A program made the translations under genes and the position numbers. From assembly GCA_963798275.1 (NCBI GenBank), contig CAWCTB010000017.1, forward strand, positions 62,001-126,000: a stretch of DNA of 64,000 nucleotides, written 5' to 3'. Every line of letters starts with the position of its first letter. The first letter of the stretch is position 1. This document shows positions 46,801 through 57,041 of this stretch, piece by piece. Below the pieces are notes generated by a model. The model had not been told where the DNA came from. It worked only from the letters and a program-made list of their open reading frames with translations, and searched no databases. The stretch is from CAWCTB01 sp963798275 (lineage in GTDB: Bacteria; Acidobacteriota; Terriglobia; Terriglobales; Acidobacteriaceae).

Positions 46801-49727
46801 ACTCAGATCCTTCCCTGCGGCCGTCTTCCGACGTGCTGAGCCGGAGCACGCTCGAGCTTTCCGCTCTATGGGCGCACGGAATTTCGGGCGATCTGCCCAT
46901 CGTCCTGGTACGGATCGACGAGGCAGAGGACGTCGGAATCATCCGGCAGTTGTTGCGGGCGCATGAATACTGGCGTTTGAAGCGGTTGTCCGTTGACCTG
47001 GTTATTCTCAATGAGAAACCGCCATCGTACGAACAGGAGCTGCAGGGTTCTTTGGACGATCTTGTACGCGCCAGCCAGCAGCGCATCTCTTCGGACCCGA
47101 ACGACGTCCATGGCAACATCATTCTCCTTCGGGGAGACCTGATCTCTCCGCAGGAGCGCACGCTCCTGCAGACTGCGGCTCGTGCGGTGCTGCTCAGCCG
47201 TCACGGCACGTTGGCCGAGCAAGTTATCCGATCGCAACGCTCCGACAGCTGCGCCGCGGCCCGTTCCTCGTCCGCCTCGACCGGGTAAAGATGCAGAAGT
47301 GTCGTTGAACATGCCGGACCTCGAATTCTTCAACGGACTGGGTGGCTTCGCCGAAGGGGGCCGTGAATACGTGACTGTCCTTGGAGAAGGATTGCGCACT
47401 CCCGCTCCGTGGATCAATGTGATCGCCAATCCTTCGTTCGGTTTTCTGGTTTCGGAATCCGGTTCCGGCTACACCTGGTCAGGCAACAGCCGTGAGAATC
47501 AACTCACTCCCTGGTCGAACGATCCCGTGACTGACCCGCCCGGTGAGGCCATCTACATCCGCGACGAAGACACCGGGAGCGTGTGGAGCCCGACGGCGCT
47601 GCCGGTTCGGGATGAAGCTTCTACCTATGTGGCATGGCATGGCCAGGGCTATAGCCGGTTCCGGAATGGATCGCAAGGAATTCTGTCAGAGCTGCTCCAG
47701 TACGTTCCCATTCAGGACTCGATTAAGATCTCGCGCTTGGTTCTGCAGAACCATTCGGCGCGCACCCGTCGCCTCTCCGTGACTGCCTTTGCGGAATGGG
47801 TGCTGGGGAATTCGCGCAGCACTACGGCGCCGCACATTATCACGGAACTCGATGCGGAGACGAAAGCTCTATTTGCGCGAAGCGCATGGGGCGGCGAGTT
47901 CGGCGGGCGAGTTGCCTTTTCCGATCTCAGCGGACGGCAGAGTTCATGGTCGGGCGACCGTACGGAGTTCCTGGGCCGCAACGGAGTGATGGAGCGGCCT
48001 GCGGCACTTCAGCGAGGCGGCCCGCTTTCGGGAAGAGTGGGTGCGGGTCTTGATCCATGCGCCACGCTGCAAACGTTGTTTGAGTTGCGTCCCGGTGAAC
48101 GCACCGAAGTCGTGTTTTTCCTGGGTCAGGGGAAAAACCGGGAAGAGGCGCGCGAATTGATCGGTCGCTATCGCGCCGCGAGACCTTGACCAGGTCTTGC
48201 TCGAGGTCACCCGGCAATGGGACGAGGTGCTCGGCACCGTGCAGATCACCACACCTGACCGGTCGATGGATATTCTGGTGAATCGCTGGCTGCTCTACCA
48301 GACGCTTTCCTGTCGGGTGTGGGCACGCGCTGCGTTTTATCAGCCGAGTGGAGCCTACGGTTTCCGCGATCAACTGCAGGACGTGATGGCGCTCACGGTG
48401 GCTAAACGCGACGTCGCTCGTGCGCATCTATTGCGTGCCGCCTCGCGCCAATTCATCGAGGGCGATGTCCAGCACTGGTGGCATCCGCCGTCGGGACGCG
48501 GCGTGCGAACGCGCATTTCAGATGACCTGCTATGGCTGCCTTACGCCGTAATCCATTTCATCGAGGTGACAGGAGAGTTGACCCTGCTCGATGAGGTCGT
48601 ACCGTTCCTGGAAGGCGATACGCTCGCTGAGGGACAACTCGAATCCTACTTCCAGCCGCGGGTCTCAGCAGACACGCGCAACCCTCTTTGAACACTGCGC
48701 GCGCGCGCTGGACCGGAGCCTCGCGGTCGGCAGCCACGGTCTTCCGCTGATCGGCACGGGCGACTGGAACGACGGGATGAACCGCGTCGGACAGGAAGGC
48801 AAGGGCGAGAGTGTTTGGCTGGGTTGGTTCCTGCACACGATTCTCTGGGAGTTCGCCAAGGTTGCGGATGCGCGCGGTGAGCACAAGCGCGCTGAAACCT
48901 GGCGGCTGCATGTCAGCGCGCTGAAGGCCGCACTCGAGCGCGAAGGTTGGGACGGGGAGTGGTATCGCCGCGCTTACTTTGATGATGGTACGCCGCTGGG
49001 CACCGCCTCAGACAAGGAGTGCCGCATTGACTCCATTGTTCAGTCCTGGGGAGTTATCAGTGGCGCCGCGGAACCGGCTCGCGGAGCGCGTGCCATGGCT
49101 GCGGTCAACCAGTATCTGGTACGGCGTCCGGAGGGATTGGACTTGGTGCTCACGCCGCCCTTTGATAAGACGGATCATGACCCCGGTTATATTAAAGGAT
49201 ATTTGCCTGGCATCCGCGAAAACGGCGGGCAGTATACGCACGCTGCCGCGTGGACGGTTCTGGCATTTGCGGCACTCAGCGACGGAGATAAGGCGGCTGA
49301 GCTGTTTCATATGCTGAATCCGATCAATCACACGGCCTCGCGAGCGACCGTGCAGCGGTACAAAGTGGAGCCCTATGTGGTGGCAGGTGATGTTTATTCC
49401 GAACCTCCGCATGTCGGGCGCGGTGGCTGGACGTGGTACACAGGATCAGCCGGATGGCTCTATCGCGCGGCTGTCGAATGGATTCTGGGTTTCCGCATTC
49501 GCGGAACGGTGCTCTCGATCGACCCTTGCATTCCGAAACGCTGGTCGAATTACTCCATGAGTTTCCGTTATCACTCGACGGCTTACAAAATCAGCGTAGA
49601 AAACCCGTCCGGCGTTTCACGCGGCGTCACTTTGGTCGAAATGGACGGCAAGCCGCTGGTTAACGTCCCAAATATCCCGCTAGCCGACGATGGCGGAGAC
49701 CATCACGTTCGGATCGTTCTAGGATAG
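40891..49727 (+). pseudogene. ndvB: Cyclic beta-1,2-glucan synthase (NdvB-like, GT84-GH94), read as six frames
   Basis: One gene of about 2,940 codons, the normal NdvB size. The N-terminal cytoplasmic region (PIRAELFSVERLEQHAESLA) and membrane helices are followed by the glycosyltransferase core: ITLDADTRLPRG with the DxD, and QHRWVRGDWQLLPW with the Q/RxxRW motif. Next come more helices, then glucan-chain-length and GH94 phosphorylase-like domains (NALGGF-type LEFFNGLGGFAEGGREYV; NPSFGFLVSESGSGYTW; SGAYGFRDQLQDVMAL; GTGDWNDGMNRVG). The product makes cyclic osmoregulated periplasmic glucans from UDP-glucose. Frame changes are near 43600, 45070, 47237, 48181 and 48670, every one equivalent to one extra base, with well-conserved sequence on both sides. 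TTG 40891 is used as start; the N-terminus is uncertain. Confidence 0.9.
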
Positions 49728-50033
49728 ATGATGTTTTCGGGAGGACGGCTTCCCGTCGGACGGACGATCAACGATTCCTCGCCCAACGCGAGTGCCGCCG
49801 GATGTCCGGACAAACACGCCGGACAGTCGCAAGCAGATTGGCTGTCTGTTGGAGGACGCAACCCAACATGGCTGGGGATGGCAAAGGGCACATTTCTGAA
49901 GGAATCATGGATGCCCTCGGAAATGATCCAGTGACGGTTGAATTGTGGGTTGGGCTTTTGGGGCAGATTCCCCGTAAATTGTTGAAAGATATAATATCGG
50001 GCTGATCGATGCGGCTTTCAAACTGTTTTGAAG

Positions 50034-50053
50034 GGGCGCAGCTTTAGCTGCGC
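50034..50053. repeat. Perfect 8-bp hairpin
   Basis: GGCGCAGC-TTTA-GCTGCGCC. Found about 300 bp after the glucan synthase stop, with no T-run, so it is more likely a structured repeat than its terminator. Confidence 0.5.
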
Positions 50054-50374
50054 CGCGCAAGACCTTCATGTTTGTCGTCACGAGGCGGCCTCAGCCCCCG
50101 AGGGATCTGCCCTGAAAATAGCGAGCGTCATACGCAGAATCAACAACTTACAGCCACTCGCTATTTTCATGTTTTCTGGGTGGAACGTCAGTTCCATCTC
50201 CGACTGCTTTTCGATTTTTTCCGCAACCTCCGAAGCCAAGCAGTCCCCAATTGCCTGCATCGCACACTCGCTCATCTGGCTCCCGTATTGCGCCTCTTGA
50301 GATTCGGGCACTGTCCAATTGTGACCAGACAGCGTATACGCCCTTGCGTTAGCGTGAGTAGTGTGAGGTGGCTT

Positions 50375-50569
50375 ATGGCTTGGCTAAGTGTGTTTGCACG
50401 GCTCGTCAAATCCACCACTGCAACGGATGACGAAGTTTGTGTTTGTGAGTGGTATTATGCGTACCCTTTTTCCGAAGAGCCCGAGCCGGAACATCGAGAG
50501 CAAAGAGTGCTCGCAACAAGAAGCTGGCACGATACCAGCAAAGTGAATGGCCGCGCTCGCGAGGGTTGA
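50375..50569 (+). CDS. Possible small hypothetical protein
   Basis: 64 residues, MAWLSVFARLVKSTTATDDE as the first part, then an acidic, Glu/Pro-containing middle (YPFSEEPEPEHREQR). GAGGTGG lies five bases before the ATG. There is no family match that I know and no partner gene, so it could easily be chance. Confidence 0.22.
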   Translation: MAWLSVFARLVKSTTATDDEVCVCEWYYAYPFSEEPEPEHREQRVLATRSWHDTSKVNGRAREG

Positions 50570-51012
50570 GAAAGACCAACGCTTTCTTGAATCGGCCTGG
50601 CTGGTGAGATGTTTCTGGTTCGAACTTCGGCATGCGCCCATTTCTCGTTCAGCATCCGTCACATAACAAGCGCTGAGGTCTCAGTGTCATCCGCGACAAA
50701 GAGTCTTCGGCAGAAAAGCCGTCATCGAACATTCCCGGCGAGTTTGTCAGCCCGTCTCCTGCTCCCCACAGCACGCCACGAACCTTGCCGACTTGGACAC
50801 CGTAACGGCGAACCATCCCACGGTAGCCAACCGAGGTCGTACGCGGGACACCGGGCGGCTGTTCTACCTCAAGTTCATTGTTCCAGTTACTTCTTTTGCA
50901 CTTCACTCAGGATTCCATCCACCTCTTTAGCGCCTTCACATGGTAAGCAACCGCCTGTGAGGTGAGCTCCGTGATCCTTCTGTTGCTTGCTCAAGAGTCA
51001 ATGCGAGTGGGG

Positions 51013-54000
51013 CTAGTCCCCGCGGCAAGGTGAAGACCGCGTGTACATAGCGAGTGGGTAGCGGTCTCCTGCGTGCACGAGGTTCCGCTCTCCACGATCC
51101 ACAGCCAGCAGTCGCTTGTGCTTTTCCACCATGTAATACAGGAGCGGCACGGCCATCCGCGACAATAGCGTCGAAGCCACTTCCCCGGCCAGGAGCGAAA
51201 TTGCGAGTCCTTGGAAGATGGGGTCAAACAGAATTACGCTTGCGCCCACCACCACCGCGGCGGCTGTCAGCAGCATAGGACGGAAACGTACTGCGCCGGC
51301 ATCGACCACGGCATGCTCAAGCTTCATGCCCTGTTCGCGGCGCAGTTCGATAAAGTCCACCAGGATGATCGAATTCCTCACAATAATTCCCGCGCCAGCG
51401 ATGAAACCGATCATCGAAGTCGCCGTGAAGAACGCGCCCATCAAGACGTGGGCTGGCAGAATGCCGACCAGCGTCAGCGGGATCGGCGCCATGATGACCA
51501 GCGGAACAATGAACGATCGGAACCATCCAACGACGAGCACGTAGATCAGCACCAGCACTGCTGCAAAGGCTAGTCCCAGATCGCGGAAGACCTCGAGCGT
51601 AATGTGCCACTCCCCGTCCCACTTCATCGCCAGCCGGTTGGTCTCGGTCGGCATGGCAATGTTGTATTGCTTGACGTGGTAACCCTCGGCCGTCTTGATC
51701 TGGTCGATGGTCTTGCCCATTTTCTGGATGGCGTAGACCGGGCTCTCCTCTTCTCCGCCGACATCGCCTAGCACATACACAACTGGCCGCAGGTTTTTGC
51801 CGTAAAGACCCGTTTCAATCGTCGTCTTCTCGACGTCGGTCAACTCGCCGATCGAGACCTGTCCGCCGCCAACGCTCGGCAAACGCAACGAGGTCAGTGA
51901 GTCGATGCTGGAACGGTCGGCCCTTCCCAGCTGCACGCGAATCGGCACGTCTTCCCGCGACCCTGGCGAATGCAGCAGTCCAGATGTGGCGCCCTCCAAT
52001 CCGATCTGCACCGTACGGGTTACATCCGCAGCTGAAACCCCATGCAGTGCAGCCTTGTCGAGGTTCACTCTGATGTCGTACTTCACCTGTGGATCTTCGA
52101 CATACCAGTCCACGTCTACTACCCCGGGCGTGGCTTGAAAGATGTGCTTAATCTTCTTTGCCAGTTCGATCTGGTGCTGGTAGTCAGGACCGTACACCTC
52201 TGCAACCAGGGTTTCGAGTACGGGAGGACCGGGTGGCACCTCGGCTACCTTGATACGCGCGCCGTAACGGTTGCCGATCTCCACCAGCGCAGGACGCAAG
52301 CCCTTGGCGATAGCATGGCTTTGCGCGCTGCGCTCGTGGCGGTTCCGGAGGTTCACCTGGATGTCGGCCTGGTTGGCGCCGCGCCGCAGGAAGTAATGCC
52401 GCATCAGTCCGTTGAAGTTGTACGGACCCGACGTGCCTGCGTACACCTGATAGTTCGCCACCTCGGGCTGTTGCCCAAGATACTGCCCCAGCTCCTGCGC
52501 CACACGCGTCGTCTGCTCTAGCGTCGTGCCGTTCGGCATGTCCACGATCACCTGGAATTCGCTCTTGTTGTCGAAGGGCAGCATCTTCACTTTCACTAGT
52601 TTGAACGCCACCAACGAACAGGCGAGCAAGAGGAGCGCAACCATGCTGCCCAGGAAGATCCAGCGCCTGCCTGCGTTCTGAATGAGCGGGTTCATGATTC
52701 GGCGGTAGAGCCGGGTCGTCCAGCCCTCCGTCTCATGTTGAAAGCCACTTTCTGTCGCATAATGACGCAACAGTCGCAGCGCTGCCCATGGCGAAACTAC
52801 AAACGCGACGATCAGCGAAAACAGCATCGCGGCCGATGCGCCCACCGGAATTGGGCGCATGTAAGGCCCCGCCATGCCGCGCACGAAGGCCATCGGTAGG
52901 ACCGCTGCGATCACGGCAAAGGTCGCAAGGATAGTTGGGGTTCCGACTTCATCCACGGCTTCCACGGCTACCTCGGACAACGAGCGGCCGCTACTCTCCG
53001 GCAGCCGAAAGTGGCGTACTACGTTTTCGACTACCACAATTGCGTCATCGACGAGTATGCCGATGGAGAAAATGAGCGCAAACAGGCTGACGCGGTTGAG
53101 CGTATAGCCGTAGAGATAGAAGACAACCAGCGTGAGCGCCAGCGTCACCGGCACGGCCAGCAGGACAACGCCCGACTCTCGCCATCCCAGCGCCAGAGAT
53201 ACCAGCAGCGTGACCGAGACCGTGGCTAGTAAAAGATGCTTGAGCAGTTCGTCTGACTTGTCCTTTGCGGTCTCGCCATAATTCCGCGTGACTGTGACAT
53301 TCAAGTCTGGCGCAAGCAGGTATCCTTGCAGCTCGCCGATTGTCTTTTCGGCTTTTTTGTTGATGACCGTCGCGTCGGTGCCTTTGCGCTTGGCCAGCGT
53401 GATGGTCACCGCCGGATACTCACCACGCAATGCATCTTTCGGCGCTCCGGCAGCGTTGGCAAACAGCACGTAGTCGTGGGGTTCGGCGGGTCCGTCCACG
53501 ATATCTGCCGCCACGTCGTGCAGGTAGACTGGCTTCGCCTGATAAACTCCGACAACCACCTGCCTCAGGTCGTCGACTTTGCCCAGAAACCGTCCGGCTT
53601 CGACCTCGAACTCCTGGTTGTCGTGAGCGAAGCTTCCAGCTCCGCCGCGCGTATTGGCTTGCTGCAGTTGCGCCGTGACCGCGCCTGCTGTCATCCCATA
53701 AGCGGCGAGCCTTTGGGTGTCAAGCACCACGCGCACCTGCCGTGGCAGGCCGCCAATGATCTTCGTCTCGGAAACGTCGTCAATTTGCTTGAGTTGGTTC
53801 TCCAGTTCACCCGCGATTTGCCGCAGCTTGTAACTGTCGTAGTTCTTGCCCCACAGCGTCAGCGCCAGGATGGGCACGTCGTCAATCGAGCGCACCTTGA
53901 TGAGTGGGTGTGAAACGCCAGCCGGTATGCGGTCGAAATTTGAATACAGCTTGTTGTAGGTCTTGACGATGGCGTCTTCTTCTTTAGTGCCCACGTAGAA

Positions 54001-54321
54001 GCGCACCACCAGCATGCTTAGCTCGGGGCGGCTGATGGAGTACACGTACTCCACTCCCGGAACTTCGCGCAGCAGGCGCTCCATGGGGATCGTGGCCCGC
54101 TGTTGCACTTCTGCCGGCGAGGCGCCCGGCATCTGCACGAACACATCGAGCATGGGCACAGCGATCTGTGGCTCTTCCTCGCGGGGAATCATGACAAGTG
54201 CGAAGGCTCCTGCCAGCAGCGCACCGGCGATGAACAGCGGCGTCAGCTTCGAATTGATGAAGGCGCGAGCAATCAGTCCGGCGATTCGAAGCGAAGTTTT
54301 TCCTTCAGCCGCCATCTTCAT
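51013..54321 (-). CDS. RND efflux transporter, inner-membrane permease subunit
   Basis: 1102 residues with the AcrB/HAE1 two-fold architecture: helix 1 (LTPLFIAGALLAGAFALVMI), a large periplasmic loop (IDDVPILALTLWGKNYDSY), helices 2-7, a second loop and helices 8-12. The proton-relay aspartates sit in FSIGILVDDAIVVVENVVRH. The opening PREEEPQIAVPMLDV belongs to a subgroup I associate with HAE-type pumps of Geobacter-like and acidobacterial bacteria rather than metal-specific CusA. Its ATG overlaps the adaptor stop (ATGA at 54318-54321). It exports an unknown compound through TolC using proton energy. Context with a methyltransferase and selenium-binding protein suggests, but does not prove, a role in exporting toxic or methylated compounds. 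Confidence 0.95.
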   Translation of the reverse strand: MKMAAEGKTSLRIAGLIARAFINSKLTPLFIAGALLAGAFALVMIPREEEPQIAVPMLDVFVQMPGASPAEVQQRATIPMERLLREVPGVEYVYSISRPELSMLVVRFYVGTKEEDAIVKTYNKLYSNFDRIPAGVSHPLIKVRSIDDVPILALTLWGKNYDSYKLRQIAGELENQLKQIDDVSETKIIGGLPRQVRVVLDTQRLAAYGMTAGAVTAQLQQANTRGGAGSFAHDNQEFEVEAGRFLGKVDDLRQVVVGVYQAKPVYLHDVAADIVDGPAEPHDYVLFANAAGAPKDALRGEYPAVTITLAKRKGTDATVINKKAEKTIGELQGYLLAPDLNVTVTRNYGETAKDKSDELLKHLLLATVSVTLLVSLALGWRESGVVLLAVPVTLALTLVVFYLYGYTLNRVSLFALIFSIGILVDDAIVVVENVVRHFRLPESSGRSLSEVAVEAVDEVGTPTILATFAVIAAVLPMAFVRGMAGPYMRPIPVGASAAMLFSLIVAFVVSPWAALRLLRHYATESGFQHETEGWTTRLYRRIMNPLIQNAGRRWIFLGSMVALLLLACSLVAFKLVKVKMLPFDNKSEFQVIVDMPNGTTLEQTTRVAQELGQYLGQQPEVANYQVYAGTSGPYNFNGLMRHYFLRRGANQADIQVNLRNRHERSAQSHAIAKGLRPALVEIGNRYGARIKVAEVPPGPPVLETLVAEVYGPDYQHQIELAKKIKHIFQATPGVVDVDWYVEDPQVKYDIRVNLDKAALHGVSAADVTRTVQIGLEGATSGLLHSPGSREDVPIRVQLGRADRSSIDSLTSLRLPSVGGGQVSIGELTDVEKTTIETGLYGKNLRPVVYVLGDVGGEEESPVYAIQKMGKTIDQIKTAEGYHVKQYNIAMPTETNRLAMKWDGEWHITLEVFRDLGLAFAAVLVLIYVLVVGWFRSFIVPLVIMAPIPLTLVGILPAHVLMGAFFTATSMIGFIAGAGIIVRNSIILVDFIELRREQGMKLEHAVVDAGAVRFRPMLLTAAAVVVGASVILFDPIFQGLAISLLAGEVASTLLSRMAVPLLYYMVEKHKRLLAVDRGERNLVHAGDRYPLAMYTRSSPCRGD

Positions 54322-55451
54322 TTCACTCCGATTTGCTTGCCGCTCAATTCGCGCTCCCCAGGCTGCGCCACGATGCGCTCACCGTTCTCCAGCCCTGAGA
54401 GGACCTCGATCTGGTTGGCAGAGAGCTTACCGAGGGTTACATATCGCAGACTCGCGATCTTGTCTTTCCCCACCACGTACACACCGTCCAACTGTCCGCG
54501 ATGCAGCAGCGCGTTTTGCGGGACAAGGATTGATTCGCGTTCTCCGCGCACGAAGCGTGCACGGCCAAACAGCCCTGAGCGAATCTGTGGATTCGCCGGA
54601 AGATCGACCTTGACCGTGAATGTCCGGCTCGCCGGATCGGCCATAGGCACGATTTGTGCAACTTTACCGGTAATCGTCTGGTTGCCAAGCGAGTCGATCA
54701 CGACCGGAACTGTCTCACCCAAACGGACCGCGCCGATCTGGCTTTCGTCCACCATTGCCTCCAACCGGAAGCGGGTGGGGTCTTCGATAGTGAGCAGTGG
54801 GACTCCCGGAGCGGCCACGGCGCCGGCATCCGCCAGCTTCGCGACCACCAGACCGGCAAACGGCGCGCGAATTCTCGTGAAGCCCACGGCCGTGTTGGCC
54901 TCAGAAACCGCTGCCTCAGCTTGTACCCGGCCGACGGCGGCCCCGTCGCGCCGCGCTTCGGCCACTGCCAGCCGCGTCTTCACCTCGTCATACTCCTGCG
55001 GGCTCACCGACTTCTTGTCGAATAGCACTTGATAGCGCTTCATAGTCGCTTCGGCCAGCGCGTAGTCAGCATCAGTTGCTGCGATGGTCTGTTGCGAAGC
55101 ACTCAGTCCGGCATTCGCGTTGTCGTACGCAGACCGCTGCTGCGCTGCATCGATTGTGATCAGCACTTCGCCCCGCCGTACCTGATCGCCCTCATGCACG
55201 TTCACTCGAGTGATGGCGCCCATTACCTGGCTGGAAAGTTGCGCCGACCGTGCGGCGCGCACCGTGCCAGTCGCTTCGGTACAGTCAGGCGCCATCGTCT
55301 TCTGGGCCGTCAGCAGCGTAACGTCGTGTACGATGTCGGGAGGCGCTGTTGCGTGCTGCTTGTCGTTGCTGCATGCACTTAAACCAGTAAGCCAACTCAC
55401 TAGAACGCCGAGCAGGAACAGTTGCGCAACACGCATCGATTTCTGAATCAT
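54318..55451 (-). CDS. RND efflux periplasmic adaptor (membrane fusion protein)
   Basis: 377 residues. The N-terminus is a lipoprotein signal (LFLLGVLVSWLTGLSAC, lipobox LSAC). Then come the beta-hairpin/lipoyl half-motifs (VHEGDQVRRGEVLITID and FTRIRAPFAGLVVAKLADAG), separated by an alpha-hairpin (about 105-175), and a beta-barrel and membrane-proximal part (DSLGNQTITGKVAQIVPMAD). It links the RND pump to TolC. Both ends overlap neighbours by ATGA, so the three genes form a tightly coupled operon. Confidence 0.95.
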   Translation of the reverse strand: MIQKSMRVAQLFLLGVLVSWLTGLSACSNDKQHATAPPDIVHDVTLLTAQKTMAPDCTEATGTVRAARSAQLSSQVMGAITRVNVHEGDQVRRGEVLITIDAAQQRSAYDNANAGLSASQQTIAATDADYALAEATMKRYQVLFDKKSVSPQEYDEVKTRLAVAEARRDGAAVGRVQAEAAVSEANTAVGFTRIRAPFAGLVVAKLADAGAVAAPGVPLLTIEDPTRFRLEAMVDESQIGAVRLGETVPVVIDSLGNQTITGKVAQIVPMADPASRTFTVKVDLPANPQIRSGLFGRARFVRGERESILVPQNALLHRGQLDGVYVVGKDKIASLRYVTLGKLSANQIEVLSGLENGERIVAQPGERELSGKQIGVK

Positions 55452-56875
55452 TGCGTCACCACCGAAGAGCCTGGAGAAAGTGTTCCAGTTGCCAGCTCCA
55501 CGCCGGCGTAGCTGGTTTGCACGCGGTAAACCGCCTGCCAGTAGTCGGCCTTGGCACGATGCGCGGCCTCTTCCACTTGCAGCAGATCGCTAACGGTGCT
55601 CAGGCCGCCGTCGTAGCGGTTCTGGGTGATGCGCAGGCTTTCATCCGCCTGCGCAATCGCGCCGTGAGCGACCTTGACCTGCTGACGTGCGGCGTCGTAT
55701 TCGTAGTAGGCCTTGCGCACTTCCAGCCGGATTTCGTCGCGATAAGCATCGCGCATCGCCGCCGCCCTCTCTTGCGCCGCCTTATCGCGGGCGATGTGTG
55801 CTCTCTTGCTGTCGCCGTCGAACAGATCGAACTGCAACTCGGCGCCCGCGATCCAATTGTTGCCGCCATTCCATCCTGGGGAAGCACTGTCCGTCTCCCA
55901 CGAGCCGAAGACATTGAGTCGCGGAGCCAGTGCACCCTTGGCCATCGATACGCTCTTGGCTTGTGCGCTGCGCTCCGACTCCACGCGCTTCAGGTCGGGA
56001 CGTTTGTCCAGGGCCTTCGATTCCAGTTCCGCGGCAGTCGCTGTCGGGAATTGGCGCTCCTCCAATGTCTCCTGCGGGTCGTAAGCGGTATCCGCGGGCA
56101 TCCCAAGAGCAAGGGCCAGTTGCGCACGCGCGAGTGCCAGAACGTCCTGCGTCTGGATCAGCTCCTGCTTGCGTCTGGAGGTCACGACCTGTGCGCTCAA
56201 CAAGTCCGAGTCCACGACCATGCCGCTCTCCACCCGCGCCCGGCTGCTCGCTTCGATGGCTTGCGCCGTTTTCAATGCGTCTTCCGCCACCTGTTCCTGC
56301 CTCTGTGCGAGCAGTACTCCGAAGTAAGCCTGCACCGCCTGGTACACAAGTTCCTGGTCAGTGCGGTCCAGTTGTTGCTCGACGGCTTGCTGCATGTATT
56401 TCGCGCGACTCACGCCGAACCAGCTTTGCAGCCCGTCAAACAGACTCCACTGCCCCGAGAAGCGGCTGGAAAAATTGCTGATCGGTGTCGGCGTGTTGAG
56501 CCGGTTGAGTGCAAAGTCGGCAAGTGTAAAGTTCTGCTGCCGCAGCCGTGAGCCAAAAACAAATACCGGATCATTTCCGTGAACTGCGCTCTCGGTAAAC
56601 ATGATTTTCGGCATGAGCTGCGAGCGGGCCTCGCGGATGACGGCCGCTGAAATGCGAGTGTCCGCGATGGCGGCCTTGTGCAGGGGATTTTTTCCCAGCG
56701 CCATGCTAACGGCTTCGGGCAAAGTCAGCGGAGTGCCGGTTTGCCCTGCCAGCGGCATCGACAGCATGACAGCGAGTGCCGCGAATCGCACGACATGTGC
56801 CAATGCAATTCTCGAGTATCGCGACGAGTGACTTCTCGGGGTGGCCCGCATCGGTATGTGTGAGACTCCCAACAT
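55448..56875 (-). CDS. TolC-family outer-membrane efflux channel
   Basis: 475 residues. A long N-terminus leads to a signal sequence (FAALAVMLSMPLAG), then two OEP repeats with helical segments typical of TolC (LTLPEAVSMALGKNPLHKAA; YQAVQAYFGVLLAQRQEQVAEDAL and the related YRDEIRLEVRKAYYEYDAARQQV). It forms the outer-membrane exit duct of the tripartite pump. ATG 56875 has GGAG eight bases upstream. It is first of the coupled TolC-adaptor-pump trio, and 166 bp after the membrane-protein gene of the SBP unit on the same strand. Confidence 0.93.
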   Translation of the reverse strand: MLGVSHIPMRATPRSHSSRYSRIALAHVVRFAALAVMLSMPLAGQTGTPLTLPEAVSMALGKNPLHKAAIADTRISAAVIREARSQLMPKIMFTESAVHGNDPVFVFGSRLRQQNFTLADFALNRLNTPTPISNFSSRFSGQWSLFDGLQSWFGVSRAKYMQQAVEQQLDRTDQELVYQAVQAYFGVLLAQRQEQVAEDALKTAQAIEASSRARVESGMVVDSDLLSAQVVTSRRKQELIQTQDVLALARAQLALALGMPADTAYDPQETLEERQFPTATAAELESKALDKRPDLKRVESERSAQAKSVSMAKGALAPRLNVFGSWETDSASPGWNGGNNWIAGAELQFDLFDGDSKRAHIARDKAAQERAAAMRDAYRDEIRLEVRKAYYEYDAARQQVKVAHGAIAQADESLRITQNRYDGGLSTVSDLLQVEEAAHRAKADYWQAVYRVQTSYAGVELATGTLSPGSSVVTQ

Positions 56876-57041
56876 CGCTATGCTCCGACCGCGGCTCCTT
56901 AGGTCGAGTGCTCCAACGCCATCGAGGCGTCCTTAATGCGGTGAGTAAGCTCTGGTTGCATACCTTCTTCCATTGTGTCGCGCCCAGACCGCGCCAGTCA
57001 AAATTCAAGGGACTACATCAGCAGGGTGACCACGCTAGTGA

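Larger units (their letters stand above)
49728..51012. other. 1.3-kb gene-poor region
   Basis: Base composition falls in the middle part (50100-50700) compared with the neighbours. I find no protein with recognisable homology on either strand. Small signals include TGTCCGGACA palindrome at 49803-49812, a perfect hairpin at 50034-50053 and a 64-codon frame with a good ribosome-binding site at 50375. It may be decayed accessory DNA or may contain a small RNA; no insertion-sequence ends or transposase are visible. Confidence 0.5.

Noticed and set aside
40891..49727. Six independent genes in the glucan synthase region
   Set aside because: The pieces follow each other in order along a single NdvB-type protein without gaps in conserved sequence.
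50580..50650. Possible tRNA, because of GGTTCGAAC near 50617
   Set aside because: The flanking bases cannot form the T-stem and there is no acceptor or anticodon arm.
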